Assembly (NCBI GenBank): GCA_038093975.1
Contig: JBBPTG010000124.1
Span: forward strand, 1 to 64,000
DNA: 64,000 nt
DNA from: Chalciporus piperatus
Lineage: Eukaryota > Basidiomycota > Agaricomycetes > Boletales > Boletaceae
Direction: 5' to 3'
A program made the translations under genes and the position numbers. The notes beneath the pieces are model-generated. The model had not been told where the DNA came from and ran no database searches. It worked only from the letters and a program-made list of their open reading frames with translations. Below are positions 32,943-44,300 of the stretch, piece by piece (positions within the stretch are counted from its first letter, which is position 1; each line of letters starts with the position of its first letter).

Positions 32943-35900
32943 GAGAAATGGGTTCTCGGCGGCTCGGACATAGTGTACCAAATGGTTGTATTAGTACTAT
33001 TCCTTGTGTTCCGTTTCAATATAACTTTTCTTCTTCTTCTGAAAGGGCGTCCCTTAGTGGCGTGGCGACAGAAGTAAAACAATTCGTGCTTAATTCCCTT
33101 AAGGTAAAATATTCGAAAAAAGAAATCCCATCAAAAATACATGTAAGGAATCAGAATCGGAAAAACGAGCTGGATCTCGCTATTACTATTATGTACGATA
33201 AAGGGGAGCAATGGAAGAAAATGGAGTTTGCCGCTCTGTTGGATTCCGGCGCAACCGAAACTTTTATAGATAAATCGTTCTGTGAGCGACATGGTTTGAC
33301 ACTGGAAGAACTTCCTTTTCCTATTCCAGTGTACAACGCCGACGGCTCAGAGGGAGCGATAGGCGGTGTCACTCACAAGGTTTCGCTTGTTTTGGGACAC
33401 AATGGACATTTTGAGCATATGGACGCTTTTGTTTCTGTACTTGGCACTCATCACATGATCATCGGCTATGATTGGCTTGAGAGGCATAACCCTGAAATTG
33501 ATTGGGTGGCCAAACGAGTACGATTCACACGCTGTACAGATCAGTGCAAAGTAGTCAACTATCATTTGAATCGTTCGTTTTCTATTCGTCGAGTGTTTGA
33601 GGCGGGGCTCACCGAGAAAGTCCCAGTAGAACTCCACGAGTACTTAGACGTCTTCTCAGAGCAAGAGAGTGAGCGTATGCCTACCCGAAAGGCGTGGGAC
33701 CACGCAATAGATCTCAAGCCTGATTTTGTTCCCAAAAAGGGTCGGGTGATTCCGATGTCCGAACAGGAACTAGATGACGTTAAAAAGTTCATCGATAAGG
33801 AGTTATCGAAAGGATATCTTCGTCCGTCGAAATCCCCTCAGACATCTCCTGTTTTCTTTATTCCAAAAAAGGACGGTAAAAAGAGATTAGTTATGGATTA
33901 TCGTTACGTAAATGAGGGAACTGTCAAGAACGCTTACCCTCTTCCCCTCATTTCCGGACTTATCGACCAGCTCAAAGGAGCTGATATGTTTACTAAAATG
34001 GACCTACGGTGGGGTTATAATAATGTTAGAATAAAAGAAGGCGACGAATGGAAAGCGGCTTTCGTTACTCCATTCGGCGCTTACGAACCAGTTGTCATGT
34101 ACTTTGGACTTACGAACTCTCCCCCCACATTCCAACAAATGATGAACGATCTATTTAGCGATCTTCATGGGGTCCTCATTATTTATATCGACGATCTCAT
34201 GATCTTTACGTTCGGAAAAACTAGAGCAGAGCACTTAGAAATAGTTAAAACAGTATTGCAACGTCTCAGAGAGAACGATCTTTACGTAAAACCAGAAAAG
34301 TGTAGCTTTGCGGTGGATTCCGTAGATTTCCTGGGAATGGTTATCTCCCAGAAAGGCGTAGAGATGGACAATTCGAAGGTGCAGGCTATTCTGGATTGGC
34401 CGGCGCCAACTCGGTTGAAGGGTGTTCAGTCCTTTTTAGGATTGGCTAACTTCTATCGACGCTTCATTCAAGGCTTCGCTGACATTGCTCGTCCCTTGAA
34501 TGACCTTACCAAAAAGGACACACCATACCGGTGGGGACCGGAGCAACAGCAAGCTTTTGACAAGCTGAAGCAGCAATTCACTACCGCTCCGCTTCTAGCC
34601 TATCCTGACCGCTTAAAAGAAGTCAGAGTAGAAACGGACGCTAGTGATATTGCAACGGGAGCTGTGCTCTCGGTTAAATGTGATGATGGCCTTTGGAGGC
34701 CTTGTGCCTTCATTTCCCATTCCTTTAGTTCTGCCGAGAAGAACTACCCGGTTTATGACAAGGAGCTTCTAGCTGTCATTCGGGCTTTACAGGAATGGAG
34801 ACATTATCTAATGGGTCGAGAACATTTCGAGATTTGGACTGATCACAAGAATCTCGAATATTGGAAATCTCCCCAAACTCTGAGCCCACGTCAAGCACGC
34901 TGGAACGCGTTGCTCTCAGAGTATAATTACTCGATTATTTATAAACCGGGTTCTACAAATGGAAGGGCTGATGCTTTATCTCGTCGAGAAGATCACGGAG
35001 AAGCAGATCCCGACCATAACAAAAATATTACTGTCCTTCCTGCTTCTGTTTTTATTAATACAGTTACTCTTTCTTCACCTATTTATGACGAAATACAAAA
35101 TGAATCAGAAAAAATAAAAAATGATACTCTAGATGGCTTCGTTTTTGACGAGGGGTCTATAGTATTTAAAAATGACAAAAACAAAGTTTTCGTTCCTATT
35201 TCTTTACGTACTAAACTACTCACAATCCTTCATGATTCTCCTATTGGCGGCCATGGTGGCCAAGGACGTACTTTGCATCTGGTTACTCGTTATTTCTCGT
35301 GGCCTGGTGTCACAAAGGACGTTAAAACTTACGTAGAACATTGTCAGACGTGCGCCCTCACGAAGGGAAAGTCAACTGCACAAACTGGCAAATTAATTCC
35401 CCTTCCCGTTCCGAAAGAACCATGGAAGGATATATCTATAGACTTTACCACGGGTTTTCCCAAATCACGTGGCTTTGATGCTATTTGTGTAATTGTAGAT
35501 CGCTTCTCTAAAGAAGTAGAGTTTATCGCTTGTAAAAAGACAATTTCTTCGAAAGAATTAGCTATTCTATTTAGAGACAATGTTTGGTGTAGACACGGAC
35601 TTCCCTCTTCGATTGTTTCAGATCGAGGACCGCAATTCGCATCGGAGTTTACTTCGCAGCTTTGCACCCTTCTAGGAATAGAACAGAAGCTGTCAACCGC
35701 TTATCACCCCCAAACCGATGGCCAAACGGAGCGTATGAACCGAGAACTCCAGCAGTATCTCCGCGCTTACGTGGCTAAACGTCAAACGGAATGGGCTGAT
35801 TGGTTGAAGATAGCGCAGTTCCATCACAATTCCTCCCTATCCACTGCCACCGGAACGATTCCCTTCGCTATAACAAAAAACTACTTCCCACGCATGGGAT

Positions 35901-36577
35901 TTGAAGGCGATTCATCTCCGGCTGGCACATTCCTAGAGAAATGTGGAAAGGCACACAAAGAAGTCGAGCAGGCGTTAGAAGAAACTCAGAACCGGATGAA
36001 AGAGCAAGCGGATAAACATCGGTCCGAAGCTCCAGATTATCAAATCGGAGATTTCGTTATGTTATCCACGGACAACCTCAAACTACCTTATCCCTCCAAA
36101 AAGATGACACAAAATTGGATCGGACCTTATAAGATCACGAAGGTTCTTCCCAATGCAGTCACACTAGACTTGCCCAATTCCATGCATATTCATCCCACGG
36201 TTAATGTCAAACGGGTCAAACCGGCTAAAGAACCGTTGGAAGGGCAACCGGTCCGTCTTCCGGATCCGGTAGTAGTCAACCAAGAGGGAGAAGAAGAGTA
36301 TGAGGTGGATTACGTAGTGAAGTCTCAGGTTAAACAAGGACAGTTAGAGTACCTGGTTCATTGGAAAGGCTGGGACATATCGGACCGTACATGGGAAAAG
36401 GCAGCGCATTTGTCAAATGCACCCGAAGCTGTCAAAGCTTTTCACAAAAAGCACCCGTCCGCCCCACGCCGTATTAACATGACCATGGGAAATTTCTCGG
36501 CCTTGTTTCAGAAATACGAAAATCTGACAGAGGTTCCTGTGCGGAAATTGCCGAATCGCCTGGAATGCGATTCCTAG
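32939..36577 (+). CDS. pol: Pol of unit 2: protease-RT-RNase H-integrase-chromodomain (intact)
   Basis: 1,212 codons without interruption. Protease DSGAT at 102-106. RT with MDLRWGY and YIDD at 416-419. RNase H first Asp at 567 (VETDASD). Integrase zinc-binding HHCC from 765, catalytic D835, D895, E931 (DD35E spacing). A C-terminal chromodomain at about 1120-1175 (YLVHWKGWDISDRTWE) should target integration to histone-marked chromatin. It is flanked by nearly identical LTRs, so this is the youngest and most plausibly active element in the window. Confidence 0.97.
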   Translation: MREMGSRRLGHSVPNGCISTIPCVPFQYNFSSSSERASLSGVATEVKQFVLNSLKVKYSKKEIPSKIHVRNQNRKNELDLAITIMYDKGEQWKKMEFAALLDSGATETFIDKSFCERHGLTLEELPFPIPVYNADGSEGAIGGVTHKVSLVLGHNGHFEHMDAFVSVLGTHHMIIGYDWLERHNPEIDWVAKRVRFTRCTDQCKVVNYHLNRSFSIRRVFEAGLTEKVPVELHEYLDVFSEQESERMPTRKAWDHAIDLKPDFVPKKGRVIPMSEQELDDVKKFIDKELSKGYLRPSKSPQTSPVFFIPKKDGKKRLVMDYRYVNEGTVKNAYPLPLISGLIDQLKGADMFTKMDLRWGYNNVRIKEGDEWKAAFVTPFGAYEPVVMYFGLTNSPPTFQQMMNDLFSDLHGVLIIYIDDLMIFTFGKTRAEHLEIVKTVLQRLRENDLYVKPEKCSFAVDSVDFLGMVISQKGVEMDNSKVQAILDWPAPTRLKGVQSFLGLANFYRRFIQGFADIARPLNDLTKKDTPYRWGPEQQQAFDKLKQQFTTAPLLAYPDRLKEVRVETDASDIATGAVLSVKCDDGLWRPCAFISHSFSSAEKNYPVYDKELLAVIRALQEWRHYLMGREHFEIWTDHKNLEYWKSPQTLSPRQARWNALLSEYNYSIIYKPGSTNGRADALSRREDHGEADPDHNKNITVLPASVFINTVTLSSPIYDEIQNESEKIKNDTLDGFVFDEGSIVFKNDKNKVFVPISLRTKLLTILHDSPIGGHGGQGRTLHLVTRYFSWPGVTKDVKTYVEHCQTCALTKGKSTAQTGKLIPLPVPKEPWKDISIDFTTGFPKSRGFDAICVIVDRFSKEVEFIACKKTISSKELAILFRDNVWCRHGLPSSIVSDRGPQFASEFTSQLCTLLGIEQKLSTAYHPQTDGQTERMNRELQQYLRAYVAKRQTEWADWLKIAQFHHNSSLSTATGTIPFAITKNYFPRMGFEGDSSPAGTFLEKCGKAHKEVEQALEETQNRMKEQADKHRSEAPDYQIGDFVMLSTDNLKLPYPSKKMTQNWIGPYKITKVLPNAVTLDLPNSMHIHPTVNVKRVKPAKEPLEGQPVRLPDPVVVNQEGEEEYEVDYVVKSQVKQGQLEYLVHWKGWDISDRTWEKAAHLSNAPEAVKAFHKKHPSAPRRINMTMGNFSALFQKYENLTEVPVRKLPNRLECDS

Positions 36578-36588
36578 AGAGGGGATAG

Positions 36589-37042
36589 TGTTATAGTATT
36601 TAAAAACTTTTCAAACTTTTGCCTACAACGGTATTCGAACTCTGGACTTTGTCTACAACTTAGGGGTCAAGCCGGATTCATCTTAATCCGCTCCGGTAGT
36701 CCCTGTAGCATTACGTAAACTATTACATAATCAGGTCACGTGACAAAGGTCCAGACTTAGATGAGTCAGCAATGATGTCATGGCCTAGACCCTAATCTGT
36801 ACCTGGTACCTTTTCTTATCATCGTACCATTTATCTTATATATCTTTCCCTTTGTGTTTTCCTTATTCGGCTGTTGGTCTGTGCGCACTTCTCAATAGTA
36901 TATAAGTAGCCCTGTACTTATCACAGACCTTAGTCTAATCCATTTGTTGCTTCACCGCAATTAAGCTTTAGTACTCAGCTTATCCTCTTGCAAGGCTTAG
37001 TGTTGCCTTAAGTCCCCGCCGTGTTGTAACTCAGTTATAACA
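36589..37042 (+). repeat. Family-1 LTR 3 (right LTR of tandem array)
   Basis: 454 bp, almost identical to LTR 2. It ends TATAACA, followed by AGGTCCGACC, which belongs to the gag of a family-2 element on the minus strand and not to a copy of the left flank. Confidence 0.95.
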
Positions 37043-37276
37043 AGGTCCGACCGTAGGAGCTGTTATTGCGCCAGGCACTTGAATGGCTTGTACTTGCGCT
37101 TCAAGCTGCAAGATATTATTGTTTAGATTTTGATTTACCCTTTGAGCGTTGGTAAGCTGATCCGTCATTGTTTCTAACGCGAGTCTCAACTGCGTTCCAA
37201 GATCCCGTATGGACGCGTCACGATGTCCGAGGATGCCTGTTAAGGCAGCTGCTAAGTCTGGAGCGAGAACCGACAT
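37043..37276 (-). pseudogene. gag: Family-2 Gag N-terminal fragment, cut by the tandem array
   Basis: About 78 codons beginning MSVLAPDLAAALTGILGHRD. A long amphipathic/coiled-coil helix follows (NAQRVNQNLNNNILQLEAQVQAIQ), typical of the N terminus of agaricomycete Ty3 Gag proteins. The frame runs into LTR 3 and ends. The remainder of this gag and the whole pol are absent on the far side of the array. Confidence 0.55.
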
Positions 37277-37317
37277 TCTTGATGCACTAGAATGGAAGGG
37301 GTAAAACTAGATTTATT

Positions 37318-38536
37318 TCAGATCTCCTGAGATCCTTCAAGGGTTTCTCCTGATAACGAAGCAGGGGCGTCTCTCTGATAAGGTGGCGGTGGAATGCTTC
37401 TTCTGATGGAATGAGGCACGGGATAGTACAGTTGTACTCCTGGTGCGTTTGTCTCTCTTAGTCCTCCTTCGTCTTCACTATCTGATTCTACTAATCCTGG
37501 TACCGATTCTCTGTCCTCTTCTAACTCTGCTTGTGATACAATAGGGGAAGAGGGAGGAGTAGGTAGTGCTACTGGGCGATTCCTGTGGGATACAAGGATG
37601 TAGGCGAAGTCAAAGGTAACGCGGAGGTCGTCGGAGAGAAGTACGTGGCCGAAGGTAAGGTACGAAAGTAGGAGGGAGACCAGTAAGCTGCGCTGCACGA
37701 ATTCTCCTAAGGGGAACAAGAGGCTTAGGGCAGCGAGTGCGGCGAGTAGGACGCGGGGTTGATACCCTCTCCTTAATACGTATACCGGCGTTCTCTGGGA
37801 TACCTCTAAGTAGCCTGTCGCTTCGTCGGCGTTGACGTACCCGATCGTCAATGTTCTCTCGAATCGATTTCTCACCTGCCGGGGATATAAGCGTACGATA
37901 GAGAGCGCGACAGAAACTTTCCGTACGACCAGAGACTCCAATGGGAAATTGGTGTTGAAGAGCAAGAAGATCCTCGTCGACGGCAGTCCAATCGACGGGC
38001 TCAGCGAGCGGGGTTGGGGCTCTGGGGATGGAGGAGGCACGGTAGAATAATTCTTCAACGCCGAAGGCGTTGGCTAGTATCTGCTGGGGGTTGGGCGGCG
38101 GCGATGCCCGAATAGCCTCTATAGGCGGGAGTGATGGATAACGACGACGGTCGATCTGAAGATCGGCGGGGTTAACAGTCGATACGTGACGTGGGTAAGG
38201 AGGTATTACCGGTTCTTCTAGCCAGTCAACGTAAAGGTCAGAGTAGTCAGGCCTTGGCGCGATAGGCACTGAGTACTGCTCGATGAACCTCCTCTCTTCT
38301 TCCTCGAATCGCGCCCGAGTTTGAGCGACTTCTTCTTGGATACGAGCGTTCTCTCGCTCGAGGTCTGCGATGATATTGGTAAAGGCTGGGTAAACCTCTA
38401 CAGCGTTTCCGAGCTTCGTGATGACGTTGACGAAGTCGGGGTTGTTCTCGACGGCGGGGAGATCAAGTATACCGTTCCACTGGATGGAAGGTACAGGGGA
38501 CGCGGCGCGCTGAGATGCGGCGGGGTTGCTCGACAC
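37318..38536 (-). pseudogene. Family-2 extra 5' ORF (ORF1), unknown function
   Basis: Two overlapping frames seem to be one protein separated by a one-base shift near 37845-37870. The upstream frame (from 38536, probably not the true start since it begins with GTG) has a coiled coil (IADLERENARIQEEVAQTRARF) and EPVDWTAVDEDLLALQHQF. The downstream frame (to 37318) has two hydrophobic stretches (LLAALAALSLLFPLGEF; LLVSLLLSYLTFGHVLL) and an acidic Pro-rich tail. It lies between LTR and gag, where Ty3 elements normally have no ORF. A degenerate copy of its start is at about 49682. I recognise no domain. Confidence 0.5.
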
Positions 38537-38664
38537 TTATTCAAAAACAAGGTCAGCGATGACAAGGCGCGTACAAGCAGCGCAGTACCCACTTGTGATC
38601 AACGATGGAGTGGCGTACAAGACACGTGTGGTAGCGACGAGACGCTAAGACAAAAGAAAATATT

Positions 38665-38675
38665 AGTCTTGTTCT
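38665..38675 (-). other. Self-priming primer-binding site of family 2
   Basis: On the minus strand AGAACAAGACT follows the LTR by two bases. It is the exact complement of AGTCTTGTTCT at 38769-38779 inside the LTR. The sequence differs from the family-1 site although the geometry is the same. Confidence 0.75.
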
Positions 38676-38677
38676 AA

Positions 38678-39153
38678 TGAAACGACTCAACTCAACTAAG
38701 AGCTAAGACTCACACTAGACAATAGCGAGCCGATGAACTTGGCTGAGGTTCGATGAGGAAACTCCAGGAGAACAAGACTGGGGAGTCCAGTGCTTGTCAA
38801 CCCGGGTTTATATACTATTGTCAATGTTTGTACATGTTGTGGTTAAACCTTATCGTATGTGACTGGGTATGACTCATACTGACTACTAGCCAATGGCGTA
38901 ACTAGCTCTACTGCGGAATGAGTAAGCGTGAGTCATATGATGAATAATGCTGACTGATGCTGACGAGTGAGCGGTGAGTCATCAGTTAGTAAGCGAAGGT
39001 CTAGACCTAGCTTATGTAAGTAAGTCACGTGATGCGATAAGATAAGATAGCAAAAGAGAAAGTGAAACGACTAAATCCACGAAACGAAGAGAAACCTAGT
39101 AAGCGTAATGGAATGTAGGGATGATTAGGATAAGGAATGAAGCGTTCGTAACA
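38678..39153 (-). repeat. 5' LTR of family-2 element E
   Basis: 476 bp, TGTTACGAACG...GTCGTTTCA on the minus strand. TATATAAA is at 38807-38814 and the predicted transcript start 11-mer at 38769-38779. The outer flank (39154) is inside an exon of the gene at 39154-40870. Confidence 0.93.
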
Positions 39154-40870
39154 GGTGGCTTCAAGGACCAGACAGATTGGACGTTCACCATTCTTGCGGG
39201 CAGACCTGACTACGCTCGTGGTGGCAAAATCAAGACGTTCAGGTAAGCCATCATTTATGGCAATTTAATACTTTAACCTCATTTCTGTTAGCATCCATAT
39301 CGGAGAAACTCCGTTAGGGATGAACTATATGCAGTCCCATAGCCACTTCAACGAGCAGGTCATGCAGCCATTTGACACATTTGTCCGTCACATCCACGGT
39401 AATATATCCTCCTTCTAAACCATTTTCCTTATTTATATAATCACATAACAGCCGGTTCTGTAGGATTTTATGAAAATAGCAAACTGCCCGATCTTCATGA
39501 CCCTTCTACGGACGACTCTGTGCGGCAGGCACCTCCCGTCAATAATCCATCAACCTCGGCTCAGCCCGATGACGAGTACTACTCAGACGCTGGTGTTTCC
39601 GTGCCCTCCGATGGAAACAATGACGATGCTGTCTCTGTCAATTCTGACGTTTCCATGCACTCTCGATGGTCTTCCAGCGGCACTGACAGCCTTCACTCTA
39701 CCTCGGGCATTCCTCCTTATGGCGTCTTTTTACCACCGGCACCATTCACAAGTGCTTCATTCGCAGGAGCTCCAATGTTCATGCCCCCCCTCCCAGACGG
39801 CTATTCTTTCCTTGACGAGTTCAATAACCTATCCGACTTCAACGCTTTCTCTGCTTACAGTGAGAGTTCTCAAACATCAATTCCTTCCTTACCTCCCCCG
39901 TCATCTGGTTCGGTCAGCCATGCTGTTTCCTCCGCTATTCCCGCATACTCGACCTTGTTTACTCCTGGGCAACAACCGAGCGCTAGCTTCTCGCATGACA
40001 ATGTTTTGCGCCGCAGAGGTGAGGATTCTGGAGCACAACTCCTGCCCATGAATGGACTGTCCAATCATGCGCATCTATCGGACATGGTACCAGGTCTTCG
40101 AACGCCGTTGACATCGACAAATCCCAATATATCTATGGTAGGTACTATAATTAGATGGTCTCCGCCCTGATCACTGATCGCTCCCCTACTAGACTACTCA
40201 AATTCAATCCAGCAATGTCGTACAACATGTCAACTCTGCTACTGCCATATACGATAGTGATCTTATGCGTGAACCGCCTACGTCCTTCGTCAGGAACCCT
40301 CGGACAACCCCCAGCCCTTCACCCTCCTTCCCACAACTTACTCGCCAAACTGTTCCTGTGGCTGTTACTCTTCCGACCTCAGATCCTGTTGTATCCGCTC
40401 CAACGACGGTGGCTGGTGCTGGCAACCACGTAACGCAGAGCACTGTTCCTGTGACTGTTACTCTTCCGACCTCGGATCCTGTCGTATCCGCCCCAACGAC
40501 AGCGGCTGGTGCTGGCAACCACGTAACGCAGAGCACTGTTCCTGACGCTGCTCACACTGTCGCTAAGTCATCAACCCCCGTTGCAAGCCCAGAACCACCC
40601 GCCCCCACCACAGCACCCACAGCACCCGCCACTGGAGACCCCCCCAGCCTGCCTGAGCGGCTAACCCCATCCAAAAAGAGGGCGGGCAAGCGAAATCAAA
40701 CCCAGTCCTCGTCTGTTACATCGTCTGTTACCGCTTCTGCTTCCAACATGTCTGGTTCCAGCATTCGCAGATCTGGCCGTTCAGCAGTTCCGTCCACTCG
40801 CAACGATATCGCCAATCAAATCGGAGCAGACCATATGAGTGCCCATAAGAGGGGTCGGAAGAACAACTGA
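39154..40870 (+). pseudogene. Unknown multi-exon gene, 5' end removed by retroelement
   Basis: Exons 39154-39242, 39292-39398, 39452-40137 and 40193-40870 join in one open frame through three good introns. The N-terminal visible part (TDWTFTILAGRPDYARGG; HIGETPLGMNYMQSH; QVMQPFDTFVRHIH) looks like a conserved folded region, which I do not recognise. The rest is Ser/Pro/Thr-rich and ends in basic stretches (SKKRAGKRN, HKRGRKNN) that could be nuclear signals. Exon 4 holds a 93-bp tandem duplication (TLPTSDPVVSAPTT... twice). The start and any promoter are lost at the LTR junction. Confidence 0.65.
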
Positions 40871-40886
40871 GTGTTGTGTCAAGTAG

Positions 40887-41341
40887 TGTTATGACTGAGT
40901 CACAACACAGCGGGGACTTAAGGCAACACTAAGCCTTGCGAAGGAATAAGCTGAGTACTAAAGCTTAATTGCGGTGAAGCAACAAATGGATTAGACTGGG
41001 GTCTGTGATAAGTACAGGGCTACTTATATACTATTGAGAAGTGCGCACAGACCAACAGCCGAATAAGGAAATCATAAAGGAAAAGATAAATAAGGTAAAT
41101 GGAACGATAGATAAGAAAAGGTACCAGGTACGGATTAGGGTCTAGGCCATGACATCATTGCTGACTCATCTAAGTCTGGGCCTTTGTCACGTGACCTGAT
41201 TATGTAATAGTTTACGTAATGCTACAGGGACTACCGGAGCAGATTAAGATGAATCCGGCTTGACCCCTAAGTTGTAGACAAAGTCCAGAGTTCGAATACC
41301 GTTGTAGGCAAAAGTTTGAAAAGTTTTTAAATACTATAACA
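40887..41341 (-). repeat. 3' LTR of family-1 copy C
   Basis: 455 bp. It differs from its partner at 47027-47480 at about 20 positions. Outer flank AGTAG; the other outer flank is AACAA, so there is no target duplication. Confidence 0.94.
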
Positions 41342-41352
41342 CTATCCCCTCT

Positions 41353-44300
41353 CTAGGAATCGCATTCCAGGCGATTCGGCAACTTGCACTCAGGAACCTC
41401 TGTCAGATTTTCGTATTTTTGGAACAAGGCAGAGAAATTTCCCATGGTCATGTTGATTCGACATGGGGCGGACGGGTGCTTTTTGTGAAAAGCTTTGACA
41501 GCTTCAGGTGCATTTGACAAATGCGCTGCCTTTTCCCATGTACGGTCCGATATGTCCCAGCCTTTCCAATGAACCAGGTACTCTAACTGTCCTTGTTTAA
41601 CCTGAGACTTCACTACGTAATCCACCTCGTATTCTTCTTCTCCTTCTTGGTTGACTATCACCGGATCCGGAAGACGGACCGGTTGCCCTTCCAACGGTTC
41701 TCGAGCCGGTTTGACCCGTTTGACATTAACCGTGGGATGGATATGCATTGAATTGGGCAAGTCTAGTGTGACTGCATTGGGAAGGACCTTCGTGATCTGA
41801 TAAGGTCCGATCCAATTTTGCGTCATCTTTTTGGAGGGATAAGGTAATTTGAGGTTGTCCGTGGATAACATAACAAAATCTCTGATTTGATAATCTGGAG
41901 CTTCGGACCGATGCTTGTCCGCTTGCTCTTTCATCCGGTTCTGAGTTTCTTCTAACGCCTGCTCTACTTCTTTGTGTGCCTTTCCACATTTCTCTAAAAA
42001 TGTACCAGCCGGAGATGAATCGCCTTCGAATCCCATTCGTGGGAAGTAGTTTTTTGTTATAGCGAAGGGGATGGTTCCGGTAGCAGTGGAGAGGGAGGAA
42101 TTGTGATGAAACTGCGCTATCTTCAACCAATCAGCCCATTCCGTTTGACGTTTAGCCACGTAAGCGCGGAGATACTGCTGGAGTTCTCGGTTCATACGCT
42201 CCGTTTGGCCATCGGTTTGGGGATGATAAGCGGTTGACAACTTCTGTTCTATTCCTAGAAGGGTGCAAAGCTGCGAAGTAAACTCCGATGCGAATTGCGG
42301 TCCTCGATCTGAAACAATCGAAGAGGGAAGTCCGTGTCTACACCAAACATTGTCTCTAAATAGAATAGCTAATTCTTTCGAAGAAATTGTCTTTTTACAA
42401 GCGATAAACTCTACTTCTTTAGAGAAGCGATCTACAATTACACAAATAGCATCAAAGCCACGTGATTTGGGAAAACCCGTGGTAAAATCTATAGATATAT
42501 CCTTCCATGGTTCTTTCGGAACGGGAAGGGGAATTAATTTGCCAGTTTGTGCCGTTGACTTTCCCTTCGTGAGGGCGCACGTCTGACAATGTTCTACGTA
42601 AGTTTTAACGTCCTTTGTGACACCAGGCCACGAGAAATAACGAGTAACCAGATGCAAAGTACGTCCTTGGCCACCATGGCCGCCAATAGGAGAATCATGA
42701 AGGATTGTAAGTAGTTTAATACGTAAAGAAATAGGAACGAAAACTTTGTTTTTGTCATTTTTAAATACTATAGACCCCTCGTCAAAAACGAAGCCATCTA
42801 GAGTATCATTTTTTATTTTTTCTGATTCATTTTGTATTTCGTCGTAAATAGGTGAAGAAAGAGTAACCGTATTAATAAAAACAGAAGCAGGAAGGACAGT
42901 AATGTTTTTGTTGTGGTCGGGATCTGCTTCTCCGTGATCTTCTCGACGAGATAAAGCATCAGCCCTTCCATTTGTGGCACCCGGTTTATAAATAATCGAG
43001 TAATTATACTCTGAGAGCAACGCATTCCATCGTGCTTGACGTGGGCTCAGAGTTTGGGGAGATTTCCAATATTCGAGATTCTTGTGATCAGTCCAAATCT
43101 CGAAATGTTCTCGACCCATTAGATAATGTCTCCATTCCTGCAAAGCCCGAATGACAGCTAGAAGCTCCTTGTCATAAACCGGGTAGTTCTTTTCGGCAGA
43201 ACTAAAGGAATGGGAAATGAAGGCACAAGGCCTCCAGAGGCCATCATCGCATTTAACCGAGAGCACAGCTCCCGTTGCAATATCACTAGCGTCCGTTTCT
43301 ACTCTGACTTCTTTAGAGCGGTCAGGATAAGCTAAAAGCGGAGCGGTAGTGAATTGCTGCTTCAGCTTGTCAAAAGCTTGCTGTTGCTCCGGTCCCCACC
43401 GGTATGGTGTGTCCTTTTTGGTGAGGTCATTCAAGGGACGAGCAATGTCAGCGAAGCCCTGAATGAAGCGTCGGTAGAAGTTAGCCAATCCTAAAAAGGA
43501 CTGAACACCCTTCAACCGAGTTGGCGCCGGCCAATCCAAAATAGCTTGCACCTTTGAAGTGTCCATCTCTACGCCTTTCTGGGAGATAACCATTCCCAAA
43601 AAATCTACGGAATCCACCGCGAAGCTACACTTTTCTGGTTTTACATAAAGATCGTTCTCTCTGAGACGTTGCAATACGGTTTTAACTATTTCTAAGTGCT
43701 CTGCTCTAGTTTTTCCGAACGTAAAGATCATGAGATCGTCGATATAAATAATAAGAACCCCATGAAGATCGCTAAATAGATCATTCATCATTTGTTGGAA
43801 TGTGGGGGGAGAGTTTGTAAGTCCAAAGTACATAACAACAGGTTCGTAAGCGCCAAATGGAGTAACGAAAGCCGCTTTCCATTCGTCGCCTTCTTTTATT
43901 CTAACATTATCATAACCCCAACGTAGGTCCATTTTAGTAAACATATCAGCTCCTTTGAGCTGGTCGATAAGTCCGGAAATGAGGGGAAGAGGGTAAGCGT
44001 TCTTGACAGTTCCCTCATTTACGTAACGATAATCCATAACTAATCTCTTTTTACCGTCCTTTTTTGGAATAAAGAAAACAGGAGATGTCTGAGGGGATTT
44101 CGACGGACGAAGATATCCTTTCGATAACTCCTTATCGATGAACTTTTTAACGTCATCTAGTTCCTGTTCGGACATCGGAATCACCCGACCCTTTTTGGGA
44201 ACAAAATCAGGTTTGAGATCTATTGCGTGGTCCCACGCCTTTCGGGTAGGCATACGCTCACTCTCTTGCTCTGAGAAGACGTCTAAGTACTCGTGGAGTT

